Notes under the pieces: generated by a model
Database searches by the model: none
Seen by the model: the letters and a program-made list of their open reading frames with translations, nothing else
What the model was told of the DNA's origin: nothing
Made by a program: the position numbers and the translations under genes
Shown here: positions 1-5,895 of the stretch, one piece after another
Layout: each line of letters begins with the position of its first letter
Numbering within the stretch: position 1 is the stretch's first letter
Origin: DASZYF01 sp035545535
GTDB lineage: Bacteria; Actinomycetota; Actinomycetes; Mycobacteriales; CAJCIY01
Assembly: GCA_035545535.1 (NCBI GenBank)
Contig: DASZYF010000044.1
Coordinates: 1 to 14,645, forward strand
DNA: 14,645 bases
Reading direction: 5' to 3'

Positions 1-140
1 GCGGCGGCGACGGCGCTCAGCGGATCGCTCACATCGGTGTGCCACGTGAGCGCGCCACGCGCGGTGGCGGCCAGTGCGATGACCGCGCCGGGCACGGCAG
101 CGAGCGGGAGGGCGACCGCGAGGGCGGGGTGCAGCTTCAT
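1..140 (-). CDS. N-terminus of a secreted or membrane protein of unknown function (partial, runs off left edge)
   Basis: Only the first 46 residues are inside the window; the rest lies beyond the left edge. It starts at an ATG (138-140, minus strand) preceded by GAGG at 147-150 with a 6-nt spacer. Residues 1-28 form a short basic start (MKLH) followed by a hydrophobic Ala/Leu/Val stretch, which fits a signal peptide or N-terminal membrane anchor. After it comes a more polar segment (ALTWHTDVSDPL). Third codon positions are almost all G or C, as in neighbouring real genes. I do not recognise the family. Its upstream region carries the 10-bp tandem repeats at 160-189, so it may be controlled together with the HTH gene at 851-1057. 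The alternative is a chance open frame, but the Shine-Dalgarno and codon bias argue against that. Confidence 0.55.
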   Translation of the reverse strand, partial: MKLHPALAVALPLAAVPGAVIALAATARGALTWHTDVSDPLSAVAA

Positions 141-159
141 CGGGGACCTCGTGTGCGTC

Positions 160-189
160 GGTGGCGTTCGATGCCGTTGGATGTCGTTC
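160..189. repeat. Three tandem 10-bp direct repeats, candidate operator (array A)
   Basis: Three head-to-tail units fit the consensus GRTGYCGTTS: GGTGGCGTTC (160-169), GATGCCGTTG (170-179) and GATGTCGTTC (180-189). Weaker units in the same phase flank them at 150-159 and 190-199. They lie 20-50 bp upstream of the partial gene starting at 140. The period is close to one helical turn, so bound proteins would sit on one DNA face. The same unit recurs at 1096-1115. A role as binding site for the adjacent HTH protein is inferred from position only. Confidence 0.5.
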
Positions 190-267
190 GGCGTCATCCG
201 ACAGTCAGACGCGGCGCGTGCCTAGACGCAGCAGCGGTCACCTGCCGCACGTGGACAACCGCGAGCA

Positions 268-861
268 GTGCCGTCGCCCGCACACTGCGCACCTGTGGAC
301 GACGGTGGGCGGTGGCAGCGGCTCTTCACCGACCTCGAGCACGAGCTCGACGGGATCGCCGCGAGCGAGCGCACGGCGGAGGCCGGCGTGCGCGCTCGCA
401 TCGACACGGGCCGGCTGACGTTCGCCGAACGCATCGCGGCCGGACGGGGCACGCGGGCGGGGCTCGCGCTGCCGGGCCTGCGGGTCGAGGGGCTGCTCGT
501 CGACTCCGGCCCGGACTGGGTGCTCGTCGCGGGCACGTGCTCGTACCTGGCCGCACTGGACGCGGTGCTCTGGATCGACGGCCTCACGGCCCCGGCCGCC
601 GCGCCGCCGCTCCCGGAGGGGACGGCGGGCCGGTTCGACCTGCGCATGTGCTTGCGGCGCCTCGCCCGCGAGCGTGTGCCTGTGGTTATCTTCCTGTGCG
701 ACAGGACGTCTCACGGCGGCACGCTCGACCGGGTGGGTGCCGACCACGTCGACCTCGCGGTGCACGCACCCGACGAGCCGCGCCGCGCGTCGGCGGTGCG
801 CGGAGTGCGATGCGTCCCGACCTCCGCGCTCGCCGCGGTGCGGCTCGGTGTCAGTCCATGA
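268..861 (+). CDS. Conserved actinobacterial protein of unknown function
   Basis: A 197-residue protein from a GTG start; an in-frame GTG at 295 is an alternative, and neither has a clear ribosome binding site. The N-terminal part (RWQRLFTDLEHELDGI, about residues 15-30) is a predicted helix with alternating acidic residues. It is followed by an Arg/Glu-rich helical region to about residue 60, then a beta-rich part (VEGLLVDSGPDWVLVAG, about 73-89) and a hydrophobic segment near 92-107. No signal peptide or clear membrane segment is visible. From memory, proteins of this WxRLFxDLE type with a small beta domain occur widely in actinobacteria near excisionase-type HTH and SAF/CpaE-like genes, but I know no function. 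Its last 11 bases overlap the end of the convergent HTH gene. Confidence 0.7.
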   Translation: MPSPAHCAPVDDGGRWQRLFTDLEHELDGIAASERTAEAGVRARIDTGRLTFAERIAAGRGTRAGLALPGLRVEGLLVDSGPDWVLVAGTCSYLAALDAVLWIDGLTAPAAAPPLPEGTAGRFDLRMCLRRLARERVPVVIFLCDRTSHGGTLDRVGADHVDLAVHAPDEPRRASAVRGVRCVPTSALAAVRLGVSP

Positions 862-1057
862 CGTGCAGCTCGGCGGCCGTGCGCTGCTTCGACTCCTCGA
901 TGTAGGCGTCCAGGTCGGGTGGGTCGATGCGCCACTGCCCGCGCCCGCCGAGCTGGAACGCGCGGATCTCGCCGCGGCGCAGCAGCGCGTACATCTGGCT
1001 GGCCGACACGTTGAGGAGGTCGGCGGCCTCCTCCATCGTCAGCAGCTTGGGGCGCAT
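851..1057 (-). CDS. Excisionase-type (MerR-like) helix-turn-helix DNA-binding protein
   Basis: A 68-residue protein from ATG 1057; an in-frame GTG at 1078 would add seven residues, and neither start has a ribosome binding site. The fold is a single MerR-type winged helix: LLTMEEAADLLNVSASQMYA (helix-turn-helix), LLRRGEIRAFQLGG (turn and wing) and QWRIDPPDLDAYIEE (closing helix), with a short C-terminal tail. This matches the excisionase/Xis-type DNA-binding family. No integrase, attachment site or other phage gene is near, so a regulatory role is likelier than excision. The gene is divergent from the SAF gene across 117 bp that holds direct repeats like those at 160-189. Proteins of the related MerR/BldC type can bind direct repeats as head-to-tail multimers, making this protein the natural candidate to bind them (inference). 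Confidence 0.85.
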   Translation of the reverse strand: MRPKLLTMEEAADLLNVSASQMYALLRRGEIRAFQLGGRGQWRIDPPDLDAYIEESKQRTAAELHVMD

Positions 1058-1095
1058 GGCGAGCGAGTGTGGCACCACCGGGCCGGGTCGACCTC

Positions 1096-1115
1096 GGTGC
1101 CGTTCGGTGCTGTTG
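1096..1115. repeat. Two tandem 10-bp direct repeats, candidate operator (array B)
   Basis: GGTGCCGTTC (1096-1105) and GGTGCTGTTG (1106-1115) fit the consensus GRTGYCGTTS of the array at 160-189. A degenerate third copy with one or two inserted bases follows (ATGTCCGGTTG, 1116-1126). The array lies 38 bp upstream of the HTH gene start at 1057 and about 60 bp upstream of the SAF start at 1175. It has the same orientation relative to the minus-strand gene as array A. Autoregulation of the HTH gene, control of the SAF/ATPase pair, or both are possible. Confidence 0.45.
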
Positions 1116-1161
1116 ATGTCCGGTTGCGGTCACCCGACTGCGGTGGACGCGGATGGGCACC

Positions 1162-1167
1162 TAACGT
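1162..1167 (+). promoter_or_regulatory. Candidate -10 element for a leaderless SAF transcript
   Basis: TAACGT fits the actinobacterial TANNNT -10 pattern and stands out in GC-rich sequence. It ends 7 bp before the GTG start at 1175, the spacing expected when transcription starts at the start codon. No ribosome binding site precedes that GTG. There is no good -35 match 16-18 bp upstream. Confidence 0.4.
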
Positions 1168-1174
1168 CCGCGTC

Positions 1175-1882
1175 GTGACCGCGACGCTCGCCGATCCCGT
1201 GCGCGCAGCCGCGCCCGCCGAAACGGTGCCGGCGGCCCGCCGGCTCGGCCGGTCACGCCGCGTCGACCCGCGGCTGGTGGCCGGCATCGTGCTGCTGCTC
1301 GTCTCGATCGTCGCCGGCGACCGGCTGCTCACCTCCGGCCGGGCGACGACACCGGTGCTCGTCGCGACGCGCGACCTGGCAGCGGGCCACGTGCTCGCGC
1401 CCGGCGACCTCGTCGCGGCGCGGGTGCGCCTGTCGTCGGCGGCGCGGCCGGCCTACCTGCCGGCGACCACGCCGCTCACCGGACGGGTGCTCGCGCGCGC
1501 CGTCGGGACCGGCGAGCTGCTGCCGGCGGCGGCGATCGGCGCCGGTGCCGCCGCGCCCGCGCGGCTCGTGGCCGTCGCGGTCGCCGACGGTCATCGCCCG
1601 CTGCTGTCCGCGGGCGACGTCGTCGACCTCTACGTCACGACGTCGCGGGCCGGCGCGGCGTGCACCACGATCCCCGCCGTGCGCGGCGTCGAGGTGGCCG
1701 ACGACGTGCCGGTCGCGGCCACGTCCGGCAGCGCGACCGTCGTGCTGCGGGTCCCGGTCGGGCAGGCGGCGGCGGTGGTGCTCGCCGCGGCGTCCGGAGC
1801 GCTCGACGTCGTCGTCACCCGCGGAGCGGCGCCGACGCCGCCCGACGCCGTGACCGGCTCGTCGCCCTGCGCGGCGCGATGA
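1175..1882 (+). CDS. SAF-domain membrane protein (CpaB/RcpC-like)
   Basis: A 235-residue protein. Residues 1-33 are a basic cytoplasmic leader rich in Ala and Arg. Residues 34-48 (LVAGIVLLLVSIVAG) form one membrane segment. Residues about 60-122 are a SAF domain: VLVATRDLAAGHVLAPGDLV, then a PLTGRVLARAVGTGELL motif typical of this fold. The remaining Val/Ala-rich part (DVVDLYVTTS, VVLRVPVGQAAAVVLA) resembles the extracytoplasmic part of CpaB/RcpC proteins, which act in Flp/Tad pilus assembly. The GTG start is chosen because the membrane segment follows at normal distance and a -10-like TAACGT lies 7 bp upstream. Its TGA overlaps the ATG of the next gene (ATGA), so the two are translationally coupled. 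It probably works with that ATPase at the membrane; the true substrate is unknown because pilus genes are absent here. Confidence 0.85.
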   Translation: MTATLADPVRAAAPAETVPAARRLGRSRRVDPRLVAGIVLLLVSIVAGDRLLTSGRATTPVLVATRDLAAGHVLAPGDLVAARVRLSSAARPAYLPATTPLTGRVLARAVGTGELLPAAAIGAGAAAPARLVAVAVADGHRPLLSAGDVVDLYVTTSRAGAACTTIPAVRGVEVADDVPVAATSGSATVVLRVPVGQAAAVVLAAASGALDVVVTRGAAPTPPDAVTGSSPCAAR

Positions 1883-3090
1883 CCGCCACGGTCCCGGTGC
1901 TCACTGCCGCGAACGGCGAGGCGTGGGAGGCGGCGTTCGTCGGCCGGTCGGGAGACGCGGCGGTCGGCGCGGTCGTCGTCGCGCGGTGCCTCGACGTGGT
2001 CGACCTGCTGGCCACCGCCCAGACCGGGCGGGCACGGGTCGCCGTGATCGCCGCGTCGCTGCGACACCTCGATCGCGAGGCGATCGCCCGCCTGCACGCG
2101 TTGGGCCTGGCGGCGGTCGTCGTGGTGGACGGCCCGGCAACGGCGCCGCGGTGGCGTGACCTCGGGGCCGATGTCGTCATCGACGACCGGATCGAACCGG
2201 AAGCCCTCGGACAGGCTGTGGCGCAGGCACTCTCGCCCGCTCCCGCCGCCGTCGACCCGGCGGGTGGGCGGCTGGTCACCGTGTGGGGACCGGCCGGCGC
2301 GCCGGGACGGAGCACAGTGGCGCTCGCCGTCGCCGACGAGCTGGCGGCGTCCGGCCTGCGCACCGTGCTGATCGACGCCGATCCGTACGGCGGCTCCCTC
2401 GCCACGCAGCTCGGCCTCCTGGACGAGGCGCCCGGCCTCGTCGCCGCGGTGCGCGCGGCCTCCTCCGGCGCGCTCGACGTCGCGTCGGTGTCCGCCTGCG
2501 CGGCGCACGTGGGGGACCTTGCGGTGCTCACCGGGCTGGCGCGGGCGGACCGCTGGCCCGAGCTGCGGGAGTCCGCCGTCGCTGCCGTGCTCGAGGCGGC
2601 GCGGCGCGCGGCGGCGATCGCCGTCGTCGACGCCGGGTTCTGCCTCGAGGCCGACGAGGAGATCAGCTACGACCTGCCGGCGCCGCGGCGCAACGGACCG
2701 ACGCTCACCGCGATCGCGGCCGCCGACGTCGTCGTCGCGGTCGCCGCGGCCGATCCGCTGGGCCTGCAGCGCTTCCTGCGGGCGCTGCCGGAGGTGCGTG
2801 CCCTGCTGCGACCCGACGCGGAGCTGCGCGTGGTGGTGAACAAGGCACGGGACAGCGCGATCGGCGGTCGCGACGCGCACCGTCAGGTCGGCGAAGCGCT
2901 CCTGCGCCACGGCGGGGTCACGCCGGCCGCGGTGCTGCCGTTCGACGTCGATGCGTGCGACCGCACGCTGCTCGGCGGCCGCACGTTGCGCGAGGCGGCG
3001 CCGACCAGCGCGCTCCGGGCCGCGCTGCGCGCGTTCGCCGGCGAGCTGGCCGGTGTTGCTCCTCCCGCGCGCCGCCGGCGCGCCCGCTGA
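1879..3090 (+). CDS. CpaE/Ssd-like P-loop ATPase
   Basis: A 403-residue protein. Residues 1-120 look like a degenerate receiver-type domain, as in CpaE proteins (VVVARCLDVVDLL, VAVIAASLRHLD, LGLAAVVVVDG). Residues 130-390 form a MinD/ParA-type ATPase domain: the P-loop WGPAGAPGRSTVA (136-148), LIDADPYGGSLATQLGL (164-180), the hydrophobic strand AIAVVDAG (246-253), and VVVNKARD (318-325), which matches the NK(A/x) motif of this fold. The usual Walker A lysine is arginine (R144). I recall the same GAPGR form in actinobacterial relatives, so it may be a family trait. CpaE/TadZ and the mycobacterial Ssd (Rv3660c) family act in polar localisation of Tad machines or in septum regulation. Coupling to the SAF gene by a 4-base ATGA overlap supports a joint membrane-associated role. 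No CpaF, TadB/C or pilin gene follows. Confidence 0.85.
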   Translation: MTATVPVLTAANGEAWEAAFVGRSGDAAVGAVVVARCLDVVDLLATAQTGRARVAVIAASLRHLDREAIARLHALGLAAVVVVDGPATAPRWRDLGADVVIDDRIEPEALGQAVAQALSPAPAAVDPAGGRLVTVWGPAGAPGRSTVALAVADELAASGLRTVLIDADPYGGSLATQLGLLDEAPGLVAAVRAASSGALDVASVSACAAHVGDLAVLTGLARADRWPELRESAVAAVLEAARRAAAIAVVDAGFCLEADEEISYDLPAPRRNGPTLTAIAAADVVVAVAAADPLGLQRFLRALPEVRALLRPDAELRVVVNKARDSAIGGRDAHRQVGEALLRHGGVTPAAVLPFDVDACDRTLLGGRTLREAAPTSALRAALRAFAGELAGVAPPARRRRAR

Positions 3091-3107
3091 CCGCCCGGGT
3101 CAGCGGG
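3083..3107. terminator. Hairpin holding both convergent stop codons, likely bidirectional terminator
   Basis: A perfect 10-bp inverted repeat (CCCGCTGACC at 3083-3092 and GGTCAGCGGG at 3098-3107) with a 5-base loop. The stem can extend further through one bulged base. The TGA stops of the ATPase gene (3088-3090) and of the acyl-CoA dehydrogenase gene (3100-3102, minus strand) lie at mirrored places in the two arms. No T-tract follows, which is common for actinobacterial hairpin terminators. Confidence 0.6.
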
Positions 3108-4308
3108 GCGGGAGGTAGGGGCCGAGCTCGGTGCGCGCGACCGTGCGCAGGTGAACGGCGTCCGGACCGTCGGCGATGCGCAGCGTGCGGATGCCCGCCC
3201 ACATCGCGGCGAGCGGGAAGTCGTCGCTCACGCCGCCCCCGCCGTGCACCTGGATCGCGCGGTCGATGACGTTGAGCGCCGCGCGCGGCGCGACGACCTT
3301 GATCGCCGCGATCTCGCTGCGGGCCGCCCGGGCGCCGACGGTGTCGATGAGGTACGCGGCCTTCAGCACCAGGAGCCGGGCCTGCTCGAGCTCGATGCGC
3401 GACTCGGCGATCTGCTCCTGCACCGTGCCCTGCGACGCGAGTGGCTTGCCGAACGCGACGCGGGACACCGAGCGCTCGCACATGAGCTTGAGCGCCCGCT
3501 CGGCGGCGCCGATCACCCGCATGCAGTGGTGGATGCGGCCGGGGCCCAGGCGCGCTTGCGCGATCGCGAAGCCGCCGCCCTCCTCGCCGATGAGGTTGCT
3601 CTTGGGCACGCGCACGTCGGTGAAGCGCAGCTCGCAATGCCCTTCCTGGTGCTGGTAGCCGAACACCGGCAGCGCGCGCACGACCTCCACGCCGGGCGTG
3701 TCCATCGGCACCAGCACCATCGACTGCTGCAGGTGCGGGGGCGCGTCCGGGTTCGTCTTGCCCATCACGATGAGGATCGCGCAGCGCGGGTCGGCCGCCC
3801 CGGAGATCCACCACTTGCGGCCGTTGATGACGTAGTGGTCGCCGTCGGACTCGATGCGGCACGCGATGTTGGTGGCGTCGCTGCTCGCGACGTCGGGCTC
3901 GGTCATCGCGAACGCCGAGCGGATCTGCCCGTCGAGCAGCGGCTGCAGCCACTGCTCCTTCTGGTCCGGCGTGCCGAACAGGTGCAGGACCTCCATGTTG
4001 CCGGTGTCGGGCGCGGAGCAGTTGAGGGCCTGGGGCGCGATCTCCACCGACCAGCCGGTGAGCTCCGCGAGCGGCGCGTACTCGAGCACCGACAGCCCGC
4101 CGACGGCCGGCAGGAAGAGGTTCCAGAGCCCGCGGGAACGGGCCTCGACCTTCAGCTCCTCGACGACCGGCGGCAGCGTGTGGTCGCCGTAGCCCTTCTC
4201 CTGCCGGTACTGCTCGTACGCGTGCTCGGCCGGGAACACATGGCTGTCCATGAAGTCCTTGAGCCGGCCTAGGTAGTCGCTGGCCTTGGGGGAGAGGGCG
4301 AAGTCCAT
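3100..4308 (-). CDS. ACAD10/ACAD11-type acyl-CoA dehydrogenase
   Basis: A 402-residue flavoprotein of normal family length. The N-terminal helical domain is residues 1-130. The middle beta domain holds FAMTEPDVASSDATNI (133-148) and RKWWISGA (164-171), which bind FAD and substrate. The C-terminal helical domain holds RVAFGKPLASQGTVQEQIAE (283-302) and QVHGGGGVSDDFPLA (353-367). Where common acyl-CoA dehydrogenases have the catalytic Glu in YEGT, this protein has RIADGPDAVH (377-386), so Asp380 takes that place; this is typical of the ACAD10/11 group. Enzymes of that group are linked to breakdown of 4-hydroxyacyl-CoAs after phosphorylation of the hydroxyl. The ATG at 4308 has no ribosome binding site, but a TAGCGT -10-like element lies 6 bp upstream. 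The divergent LLM and HAD genes may belong to the same pathway. The exact substrate is unknown. Confidence 0.93.
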   Translation of the reverse strand: MDFALSPKASDYLGRLKDFMDSHVFPAEHAYEQYRQEKGYGDHTLPPVVEELKVEARSRGLWNLFLPAVGGLSVLEYAPLAELTGWSVEIAPQALNCSAPDTGNMEVLHLFGTPDQKEQWLQPLLDGQIRSAFAMTEPDVASSDATNIACRIESDGDHYVINGRKWWISGAADPRCAILIVMGKTNPDAPPHLQQSMVLVPMDTPGVEVVRALPVFGYQHQEGHCELRFTDVRVPKSNLIGEEGGGFAIAQARLGPGRIHHCMRVIGAAERALKLMCERSVSRVAFGKPLASQGTVQEQIAESRIELEQARLLVLKAAYLIDTVGARAARSEIAAIKVVAPRAALNVIDRAIQVHGGGGVSDDFPLAAMWAGIRTLRIADGPDAVHLRTVARTELGPYLPPR

Positions 4309-4314
4309 GCGCGC

Positions 4315-4320
4315 ACGCTA
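4315..4320 (-). promoter_or_regulatory. Candidate -10 element for leaderless acyl-CoA dehydrogenase mRNA
   Basis: Read on the minus strand this is TAGCGT, fitting TANNNT, and it ends 6 bp before the ATG at 4308. No ribosome binding site precedes that ATG, so a leaderless start is plausible. No convincing -35 is seen upstream, within the 47 bp shared with the divergent gene at 4356. Confidence 0.4.
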
Positions 4321-4355
4321 TTGGGTCCGTGGGCGATGGGAGGATGGGGGCTCTT

Positions 4356-5231
4356 ATGGACGTGTCCGTCGTCGTGCTGCCCGACCGTCCGTACCCCGAG
4401 ATCGTCGCCGCGGCGCGCACGGCGGAGTCGCTCGGGGCCCGCACGGTGTGGACCTACGACCACCTCGCGTGGCGCGATCTGGCCGACGGGCCGTGGCTCG
4501 GGATGGTGCCACTGCTCGCCGCGCTCGCCCGCGACACGACGTCGGTGCGGCTGGGACCGCTGGTCTCGTCGCCGAACTTCCGGCACCCGGTGACGCTCGC
4601 GAAGGATGCGATGTCGCTCGACGTGATCTCCGACGGCCGCGTCGACCTCGGCGTCGGGGCCGGCGGTGTCGGCTGGGACGCGACCGTCCTCGGGGGCGAG
4701 GTGCTGCCCCCGGCGGAGCGGGTCGCCCGCTTCGCCGAGTTCGTCGACCTGCTCGACGTGCTGCTCCGCGAGCCCGCCGGCGTCACCGTGCGCGGCGAGC
4801 GCTACAGCGCGGTGGAGGCGCGCATGCTGCCCGGGTGCGTGCAGCGTCCGCGGATCCCGTTCACGCTGGCCGCGAGCGGGCCCAAGGCGCTCGACGTGGT
4901 CGCGCGTCACGGCCAGGGCTGGGTGACGGTCGGCCCGCTGGTCGACGTCGCGCCCGACGAGTGGTTCGCGGCCGTCGCGCAGCAGTCCGCGGCGTTGGCG
5001 GTCGCGTGCGCCCGGCACGGCCGCGACCCCCGCGCGGTGCGCCGCATCGCGCTCATCTCGCGGGAGCAGGCGTGGGCGACCACATCGCTCGCCGCCTACG
5101 ACGACGTCGTGGCTCGGCTCGCCGCGCTCGGCTTCGACGAGATCGCGTTGCACTGGCCGCGGCCATGGGAGGGTCGAGCCGTGCCCGACGACCTGATGGC
5201 TCCCATCCTCGAGAAGCACCGCAGTGGCTGA
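4356..5231 (+). CDS. Luciferase-like (LLM class) flavin/F420-dependent oxidoreductase
   Basis: A 291-residue TIM-barrel oxidoreductase. The first strand VSVVVLPDRPYPEIV (3-17) and TVWTYDHL (30-37) form the start of the barrel. GPLVSSPNFRHPVTLAKDA (67-85) and DVISDGRVDLGVGAGG (89-104) are signature motifs of the F420-dependent branch of the luciferase-like family. ERVARFAEFVDLLDVLL follows at 121-137, and FTLAASGPKALDVVARHGQGW lies in the C-terminal half. The cofactor is probably F420 or FMN and the substrate is unknown. The ATG at 4356 is preferred because MDVSVVVLP is the expected first strand. A G-run lies 5 bp upstream and GGAGG lies 12 bp upstream. An ATG at 4344 and a GTG at 4329 are in frame. 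Its last 8 bases overlap the HAD gene, so the two are probably translated from one mRNA. Confidence 0.88.
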   Translation: MDVSVVVLPDRPYPEIVAAARTAESLGARTVWTYDHLAWRDLADGPWLGMVPLLAALARDTTSVRLGPLVSSPNFRHPVTLAKDAMSLDVISDGRVDLGVGAGGVGWDATVLGGEVLPPAERVARFAEFVDLLDVLLREPAGVTVRGERYSAVEARMLPGCVQRPRIPFTLAASGPKALDVVARHGQGWVTVGPLVDVAPDEWFAAVAQQSAALAVACARHGRDPRAVRRIALISREQAWATTSLAAYDDVVARLAALGFDEIALHWPRPWEGRAVPDDLMAPILEKHRSG

Positions 5232-5889
5232 GGCCGACGCCCCGACGCTCCGGGCGCTCGTCGTCGACTACGGCGGCGTGCTCACGACGTCGCTCGACAC
5301 GTCGACCCGCGACTGGATCGCCGCCGACGGCCTCGACCCGGAGCTCGTGCGCACCGCGATGCGCACGATCATCGCCGACTCCTACGGCAAGGGCGACGGC
5401 ATGATCCACGGCCTCGAGACCGGTCGCATCCCCGCCGCCGAGTTCGAGCGGCAGCTCGCGCACGAGCTCGCGCAGGCGGGCGTCAGCGACGTCGACCCCG
5501 AAGGGCTGCTCGGCCGGATGTTCGCCGGCATGCGCGAGGAGACGGGCATGACGGGGGCGCTGCTGCGCGCCCGCGCGGCCGGGTTCAAGACCGCCCTGCT
5601 GTCGAACTCCTGGGGCAACGAGTACCCGCGCGAGCGCTGGCACGAGCTGTTCGACGAGACCGTGATCAGTGGTGAGGTGGGGATGCGCAAGCCCGAGCCG
5701 GAGATCTACCGGCTCGTCGCGGAGCGGCTCGGCGTCACCCCGGAGGAGTGCGTGTTCGTCGACGACATCGCGACGAACATCAGGGGAGCGGTCGCCGTGG
5801 GCATGGTCGGCGTGCACCACACCGACGTGGACGCCACGCTGGCCGAGCTCGAGGTGCTGCTCGGCATCCCGATGCGCGGACCCTCCTAG
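5224..5889 (+). CDS. HAD-family hydrolase, ACAD10/epoxide-hydrolase N-terminal type
   Basis: A 221-residue HAD-like protein from GTG 5224, with GAGAAG 7 bp upstream; it overlaps the end of the LLM gene by 8 bases. Motif I is VVDYGGVL (13-20), with nucleophile Asp15. The usual second Asp two residues later is Gly17, as in the HAD domain of ACAD10. The helical cap is residues about 22-105. Motif II is ALLSNSW (124-130), motif III is the lysine in RKPEPEIY (155-162), and motif IV is FVDDIATNI (178-186). It is likely a small-molecule phosphatase or phosphatase-like hydrolase with altered chemistry. In vertebrate ACAD10 a domain of this type is fused to a kinase and an acyl-CoA dehydrogenase; here a matching dehydrogenase gene lies two genes away. 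Its substrate is unknown. Confidence 0.9.
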   Translation: MAEADAPTLRALVVDYGGVLTTSLDTSTRDWIAADGLDPELVRTAMRTIIADSYGKGDGMIHGLETGRIPAAEFERQLAHELAQAGVSDVDPEGLLGRMFAGMREETGMTGALLRARAAGFKTALLSNSWGNEYPRERWHELFDETVISGEVGMRKPEPEIYRLVAERLGVTPEECVFVDDIATNIRGAVAVGMVGVHHTDVDATLAELEVLLGIPMRGPS

Positions 5890-5895
5890 CGATCC

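Noticed and set aside
851..1057. Excisionase-like protein as evidence of a prophage or integrative element
   Set aside because: There is no integrase, att-like repeat, tRNA or phage gene nearby. Small proteins with this HTH are common chromosomal regulators in actinobacteria.
851..1057. Assignment of the HTH protein as BldC itself
   Set aside because: The sequence fits the general excisionase-type family (MEEAADLLNVSASQMYALLRR) rather than BldC, as far as I recall BldC's sequence.
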